64,000 nucleotides of DNA, taken from contig NW_022097999.1 of NCBI RefSeq assembly GCF_002288925.2, forward strand, positions 13,428,654 through 13,492,653, read 5' to 3'. Of the stretch, positions 23,921 to 64,000 are shown one piece after another. The position numbers and the translations under genes are program-made. The stretch comes from Delphinapterus leucas (taxonomy: Eukaryota; Chordata; Mammalia; Artiodactyla; Monodontidae). Position 1 is the stretch's first letter; every line of letters starts with the position of its first letter. The notes under the pieces are model-generated. The model was not told the DNA's origin. It ran no database searches and was given only the letters and a program-made list of their open reading frames with translations.

Positions 23921-25094
23921 TTTAAAGTGTGGAAATGTCAAACCTTTTACTCTTTTAGAAGAATTATGTTTAGAATTCAGGTTGTTGAATGATTCCTGGG
24001 TTGTAAGAGGATTCTACCAACCCAACTGGATCAAAATAGTGCCCATTTCTATCTTGTTTCTGTAGCACCCCCAGGGTATCCTTTGAAAAGGCCATTAGTG
24101 ATGGTCTAATTCAGGGCAATATTCTGATCTTAGAAATTCAGTCCCCTGGTCTGTCCTTCAAGGATGAAGGAAAGGGGTGGTGTTTCTGAGGAAACGAATG
24201 TCTCTGAGACCCTTCTGGAATTGGCAATCCCCTACAACTTTCCTAGGGGCATGTCCCAGGGGACAATAAAAGGGAGACAAACAGCCCATTCTGGCATGTT
24301 TTTCAGGATCTCTCACTCCAAACAAGACAGTCTGAGAGGCCTGGTAAAAATAAATATGGCTTAGCACTCCTGGCACAAGAGCAGTTTCTGACAGCCAAGA
24401 CTTAACTCACCCTAGGGGGTGACCCAGCCAGGGACTATGCATGAAGTTCATTTCTCCCCATTGATATTCCCAGTGACTCATAGCAGCCAGGGATGGCTCT
24501 GTGCACCAGAACTGTGCTGAACCATGGAGGAGGAGGACTCGGGATGCACACAGAAAATTCAGTCTCTTGAGCCTGAGTCAGACAGGGACAGCCAGCTTCC
24601 CTGTTCCTCCTCAATCCCAGAAAAACAACACAAATCATGCCTTCTGGAAAGGAACCTGTCTTTTGAATACAGAGCGGAAACTGTTTATAAATTCTTAATC
24701 CCCTGACATTGAAAGTATGGTGACCGCCTGTTCTGGATTTTTTGGGGCAAATGTATTCATTATACCACATGTCCTTAGTTTTCATTGTGGGAAAAAAAAA
24801 TGCTCTCCAGAATCCTAAGGTCTTCCTCAACAGGTCAAAAAGCAAGTCTTCGTAAGCAACATATATCGAAACCTTGAGACCGACGAAGGCTGCATCAAAA
24901 CGTTGTGGGGAGGAGGGCTTGAGAATCAGCCTCTACTTTTTCACCCTTTTCTCCTTGGATTTTAGGCTAAGATGACATAGGCCTTAACGGTTGACTTTTT
25001 CCTAGCAGTAAGATCAAGTAAGCCTGACCTGACTCGACTGCCGCCTTCAGTCGGCGAAAAGAACTACATACACAGAAAATGCCTCATGGCATTT

Positions 25095-25112
25095 GTTACC
25101 ATGGTGACGTTA
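25095..25112. promoter_or_regulatory. X-box overlapping a CRE-like motif upstream of LRP4
   Basis: GTTACCATGGTGAC is a perfect 14-bp palindrome matching the RFX half-site geometry, apart from the T of the right half-site. Its last bases run into TGACGTTA, a CREB/ATF-like site. The cluster lies about 1.6 kb upstream of the LRP4 ATG and 7.3 kb from that of CSTPP1. Motif assignment is by eye; function is inferred. Confidence 0.45.
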
Positions 25113-26319
25113 CTTCAACATTTCATCTGCATAAAAATTTTAGGCAAAACATAATAGAGAAATACTGGCTAAGAAGCAGTTAACAACGCATTTTTTCCTT
25201 GCTATTGCAAAGTTAATGTTAGCTTTGGTCAAAGATGGTAATTTGAAGTGAAAGCCTTTGAAAAATTGCAGACGAGCGAGGATGAAATGGCAACCAATCC
25301 ATTGGAGAAATCTCCCAATATCCTCTTTGCACTGTAACAAATTACTCTCCCCTCAGCTAACATGGCGCATTTGGGGCTTCCTCACTCTATTTACTAGTGA
25401 GAAGAAAGTGGTTTAACAAAATTGCAGATGATCCAAAGCCAGAAACTGTTGGCATACCAGCTTGGAGGGAAAAGCGATATACAGGACTCTAAGGAAGTTG
25501 GGGACTTGGACAAAAGTAGCAGGACAAGATTCAACCTAGAAAATGGCAGGTGGTAACAAAATTAATCCATATTATTAATATGCACTGGGGAGAGGCATAG
25601 GCCACAAAGCTAAGACAAAAGAGGAATTTATAACTTTATGTACTAACCCAAAGGTTAAGTATTGCTAGAAGGCCCTAGAGACTGAAGCTGGGAGGAGGCT
25701 GAAGTCTCTGAGAGAATACAACTGCAAGCGAGGGCTTACTTCCTTACCCCCTTCCTTTCTTGCCAGGATCTTAAAGTCAAAGAAGGTGAAGAGGCTAACT
25801 ACGCCGATTTACAAAGACAGCCAGGAGGAACTACGTCTGGGCCAATTCTGGACGTCCGAGCGGGGGCGACAGGACCCAGACAACCACCTCAGGAAATGAG
25901 TAAACGAAAACGGGAGGTCGTAGAATTATTTAGCTCTAGAACAACGCTGCCTAGGCGGGGGTGGGGGGGAGGGGTGAAGAAAATCTCAGGAAAGGAATTT
26001 TGACAGTGAGAACGCTAGTTAAGACACAGCACTCCAGGCCCCCTGATGCCCCTTGTTTGATGTCCATAAAGACCGAGAGGATTATGCATTAGCAAGCCTT
26101 GTGTATTCTGAGACATCAATAAAGTCTGGACTTGGGGCCGGTAGGGGGGCCGGGGTCACGTCCAGGCGACTTGGGTCAGCCTGGGTGCACTTCTCTAGCA
26201 CAGAACTAGAGTGAGCGGGATCCGAGAGTTGCTGCTAGGATAAAACCTTTTCTAAGTTAAGGACTTTAAAGCAGTAGTACTGGGGAGAGTGAAGGGGGGC
26301 TCTCTTGAGGGCTAGGAAC

Positions 26320-26720
26320 GTGGGGGCGGCTTGAAGAGGAGCTGGGCCAGCGCTGCAGGCGCCGGCGGCTGGGGTCTGGGGACCGGGGGGCGGGGGCCGA
26401 GGGCGGAAAGGGGCCGGGCCGGCGCTGGGGGCGGGACCAGGCGTGGTGGCCGCGGCGGGGGCTGCGGCGCTGGGGGCGGGGCAGGGCGGGGCGGGGCGGC
26501 CCGGCCCGGGACACCCCCTCCGGATTCACTGGTGGGTCGGCTTCGGCTTCTGCAGCCCTGGAGGCGGCAGCGGCCGAGGGAGACTTGCGGGGCGCGCCCG
26601 CCACCGTGGACCGGGACGCTTCCCATAGGGGACCCTCCGTCGACACCCTCCGCCGCGCCGTCCCGCAGGAGCCGGCGGGATCCCCGGCCGGCAGGGAGCG
26701 CCGGCGGCGGCGGCGGCACC
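26320..26720 (+). promoter_or_regulatory. LRP4: LRP4 CpG-island promoter and 5' UTR
   Basis: Extremely GC-rich, CpG-dense sequence with clustered SP1-type GC boxes (GGGGCGGGGC repeats at 26471-26500, another GGGGGCGGG near 26426) and no TATA box. Transcription probably starts shortly after the GC-box cluster. From about 26500 to the start codon there is no upstream ATG. A (CGG)n run lies directly before the start (26701-26716). The island continues past exon 1 to about 27080. Confidence 0.75.
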
Positions 26721-61730
<35,010 letters not shown>

Positions 61731-61904
61731 TAAACCTCCTTGACAGGGGTGTTTCCTCGGGGTTCTGCATCAGCAGCCTCAGCCCCAGGTGCTACTGAAC
61801 AGGTTTGCTATGGAAGCTCATTTTAGGGGTGATTCTTGTACACTGAAGCCTTGCCACTCTGTGCCCTGCTGCTCCAGCTGTCCCATGTTCTAACATTCGA
61901 AGGA

Positions 61905-62062
61905 GTGGCTCTCAAACAGCTGTACGGAGTCAACTGTGGAACTTGTTAAAATGCATATTCCCGGGCACTGGATATAAAGAATCTGCCTCCTGAGGGTTGG
62001 GCAAGGAATATTCATTTTAACAAGTTCCCCAGTTGATCCCAGTGCTGTGGTCCCAGCATGCA
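61905..62062 (-). mobile_element. MER5A-like hAT DNA transposon (partial)
   Basis: GTGGCTCTCAAACAGCTGTA … TTCATTTTAACAAGTTCCCC … AGTGCTGTGGTCCCAGC. Order matches a MER5-type element; orientation is less certain. Confidence 0.55.
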
Positions 62063-62289
62063 AGCTCAGGCAGCTTACTTTAGTGGGCAGAGGTGTGGAG
62101 TGGCTGAGAGCCAGAGTTTTGAGGCAGGTAGCCGGTCGGTAATTGTTTACTGAGTGAGTACCTCCCATGAGCCAGCTCCGTGGGTTCAAGTTCTGCCTGT
62201 GTCATGAAGTAACTATGCAACTTTGACAAGAGAGTGAACTTCTCTAAGCTTCACTTACTTATAAAATAAATGAGTTTAATAATAGCATC

Positions 62290-62499
62290 GGGCTTCCCTG
62301 GTGGCACAGTGGTTGAGAGTCTGCCTGCCGATGCAGGGGACACGGGTTCGTGCCCCAGTCCAGGAAGATCCCACACGCTGCGGAGCGGCTGGGCCTGTGA
62401 GCCATGGCCGCTGAGCCTGCGCGTCCGGAGCCTGTGCTCCACAACGGGAGAGGCCACAACAGTGAGAGGCCCACGTACCGCAAAAAACAAAAAACAAAA
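62290..62499 (+). mobile_element. CHR-class SINE, short type
   Basis: Body as in the other short-type copies, tail (CAAAAAA)n. Target duplication AATAATAGCATC / AATAATAGTATC at 62278-62289 and 62500-62511. LRP4 intron 31. Confidence 0.93.
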
Positions 62500-62694
62500 A
62501 ATAATAGTATCCTCCTGAAATATACACAAAGCATTAGCAGAGTATCTGGCACTCAGTGCGTGTTATTTCTAATCGTTTTATTTAGTATTAGCTGTCACTA
62601 TTTTAGAGTTCTAACCCTGTATAATAATTCAAGAAAGGAAAAAAGGTATACCAAGCTTGGGGCCAAAACAGGGATTCTCAATCATTTAAAAATC

Positions 62695-64000
62695 TTTGTC
62701 CCTCGGGAGGAACACTCCCAAACTCATTCTACAAGGCTACCATCACCCTGATACCAAAACCAAAGATGTCACAAAAAAAGAAAACTATAGGCCAATATCT
62801 CTGATGAACATAGATGCAAAAATCCTCAACAAAATACTAGCAAACAGAATCCAACAGCACCTGAAAAGGATCATACACCATGATCAAGTGGGGTTTATCC
62901 CAGGAAATCAAGGATTCTTCAATATATGCAAATCAATCAATGTGATACAGCTATTAAGAAACTGAAGGATAAAAACCATATGATAATCTCAATGGATGCA
63001 GAAAAAGCTTTTGACAAAATTCAACACCCATTTATGATAAAACTCTCCGGAAAGTAGGCATAGAGGGAACCTACCTCAACACAATAAAGGCCATATATGA
63101 CAAACCCACAGCCAACATCATTCTCAATGGTGAAAAGCTGAAACCATTTCCTCTAAGATCAGGAAAAAGACAAGGTTGCCCATTCTCACCACTATTATTC
63201 AACATAGTTTTGGAAGTTTTAGCCACAGCAATCAGAGAAGAAAAAGAAATAAAAGGAATCCAGATTGGAAAAGAAGAAGTAAAACTGTCACTGTTTGTAG
63301 ATGACGTGATACTATGCTTAGAGAATCCTAAAGATGCTACCAGAAAACTACTAGAGCTAATCAGTGAATATGGTAAAGTAGCAGGATACAAAATTAATGC
63401 ACAGAAATCTCTGGCATTCCTATACACTAATGATGAAAAATCTGAAAGAGAAATTAAGGAAACACTCCCATTTACCACTGCAACAACAACAAAAAAATAC
63501 CAAAGAATAAACCTACCTAGACAAAAGACCTGTATGCAGAAAACTATAAGACACTGATGGGAGAACTTAAAGATGATACAAACAGATGTAGATATACCAT
63601 GTTCTTGGATTGGAAGAATCAACATTGTGAAAATGACTGTACTACCCAAAGCAGTCTACAGATTCAGTGCAATCCCTATCAAACTACCAATGGCATTTTT
63701 TCACAGAACTAGAACAAAAAATTGCACAATTTGTATGGAAACACAAAAGACCCTGAATAGCCAAAACAATCTTGAGAAAGAAAAATAGAGCTGGAGGACT
63801 CAGGCTCCTGGACTTCAGACTATACTACAAAGCTACAGTAATCAAGACAGTATGGTACTGGCACAAAAACAGAAATATAGATCAATGGAACAGGATAGAA
63901 AGCCCAGAGATAAACCCACGCACATATGGTCACCTTATCTTTGATAAAGGAGGCAAGAGTATACAATGGAGAAAAGACAGCCTCTTCAATAAGTGGTGCT
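62695..64000 (+). pseudogene. L1 LINE ORF2 reverse-transcriptase fragment, decayed, continues past window
   Basis: Frames read as the L1 reverse transcriptase: [56 protein letters not shown] and the catalytic FVDD box (near 63294-63305; FADD is usual). The sequence then enters the post-RT region. At least one frame break (about 62965-63060) and later stops show it cannot act autonomously. Left end is abrupt, as in 5'-truncated L1; sense orientation within LRP4 intron 31. It appears less diverged than the other L1 pieces here. Confidence 0.92.

Larger units (their letters stand above)
18061..26319. other. Intergenic interval between divergent CSTPP1 and LRP4
   Basis: No coding exon recognised. 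It contains a MIR-like block, one forward and one reverse SINE, a split antisense L1 fragment, an L2 3' end and a MER20-like element, described separately. The parts at about 18370-19260, 19460-21430, 22510-23160 and 23930-26300 look like single-copy non-coding sequence. The block around 25000-25400 contains an X-box/CRE cluster. Confidence 0.6.

Noticed and set aside
24435..24845. 136-codon minus-strand open frame upstream of LRP4
   Set aside because: No recognised family, no CpG promoter nearby and no convincing splice or start context; not supported as a gene.
63071..63649. 192-codon minus-strand open frame at the right edge
   Set aside because: Complement of the L1 reverse-transcriptase region; low-complexity serine-rich reading, not a gene.

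Overview
The window is nuclear DNA from a placental mammal, almost certainly a cetacean. It carries at least a dozen tRNA-Glu-derived SINEs of the CHR class found in whales and hippos (they start 'ggcttccctggtggcgcagtgg' and have a GGTTCGANNCC-type B box), plus ancient mammalian repeats (MIR, L2, MER5A, MER20, old L1). Introns are long and split GT-AG exons, CpG-rich promoters are present, and there is no sign of bacterial gene organisation.

Layout. (1) Positions 1-17747 are repeat-rich and AT-rich. I interpret them as part of the first intron of CSTPP1 (C11orf49), read on the minus strand. (2) A CpG-rich promoter at about 17560-18060 holds a 46-nt first coding exon of CSTPP1 (17748-17793, minus). 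An RFX-type X-box and a palindromic ETS site lie just upstream of its start codon. (3) Positions 18060-26320 separate two divergently transcribed genes and carry only repeats and candidate regulatory motifs. (4) A CpG island at about 26320-27080 contains the promoter and first coding exon of LRP4 (plus strand). (5) LRP4 fills the rest of the window. Intron 1 is about 12.6 kb; exons 2-31 lie between 39350 and 61706. The 31 coding exons join in frame to 4692 nt, or 1564 codons. The protein ends inside the fourth beta-propeller, so the last propeller blade, final EGF, transmembrane segment and cytoplasmic tail lie beyond the window. (6) A decayed L1 ORF2 fragment occupies the last 1.3 kb, in intron 31.

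LRP4 is a single-pass LDL-receptor-family protein: the agrin receptor that activates MuSK at the neuromuscular junction, and a sclerostin/DKK1-binding modulator of Wnt signalling in bone, limb and kidney. The exons encode a signal peptide, eight LDLa repeats (one exon each), two EGF modules, then propeller-EGF units. Residue numbering matches the human protein at every landmark I could test (for example D137, C160, D449, D529, C1017, R1170, W1186, E1233, R1277). CSTPP1 is a centriolar-satellite regulator of the tubulin polyglutamylase complex; its placement divergent to LRP4 agrees with the human 11p11.2 order as I remember it.

I found no evidence of an undescribed multi-gene system. The points most worth a second look are regulatory: a perfect 26-bp palindrome holding two opposed TCF/LEF motifs in LRP4 intron 1, and X-box motifs near CSTPP1. 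There are also gene-structure oddities in LRP4 and nested or inverted transposable elements in its introns.
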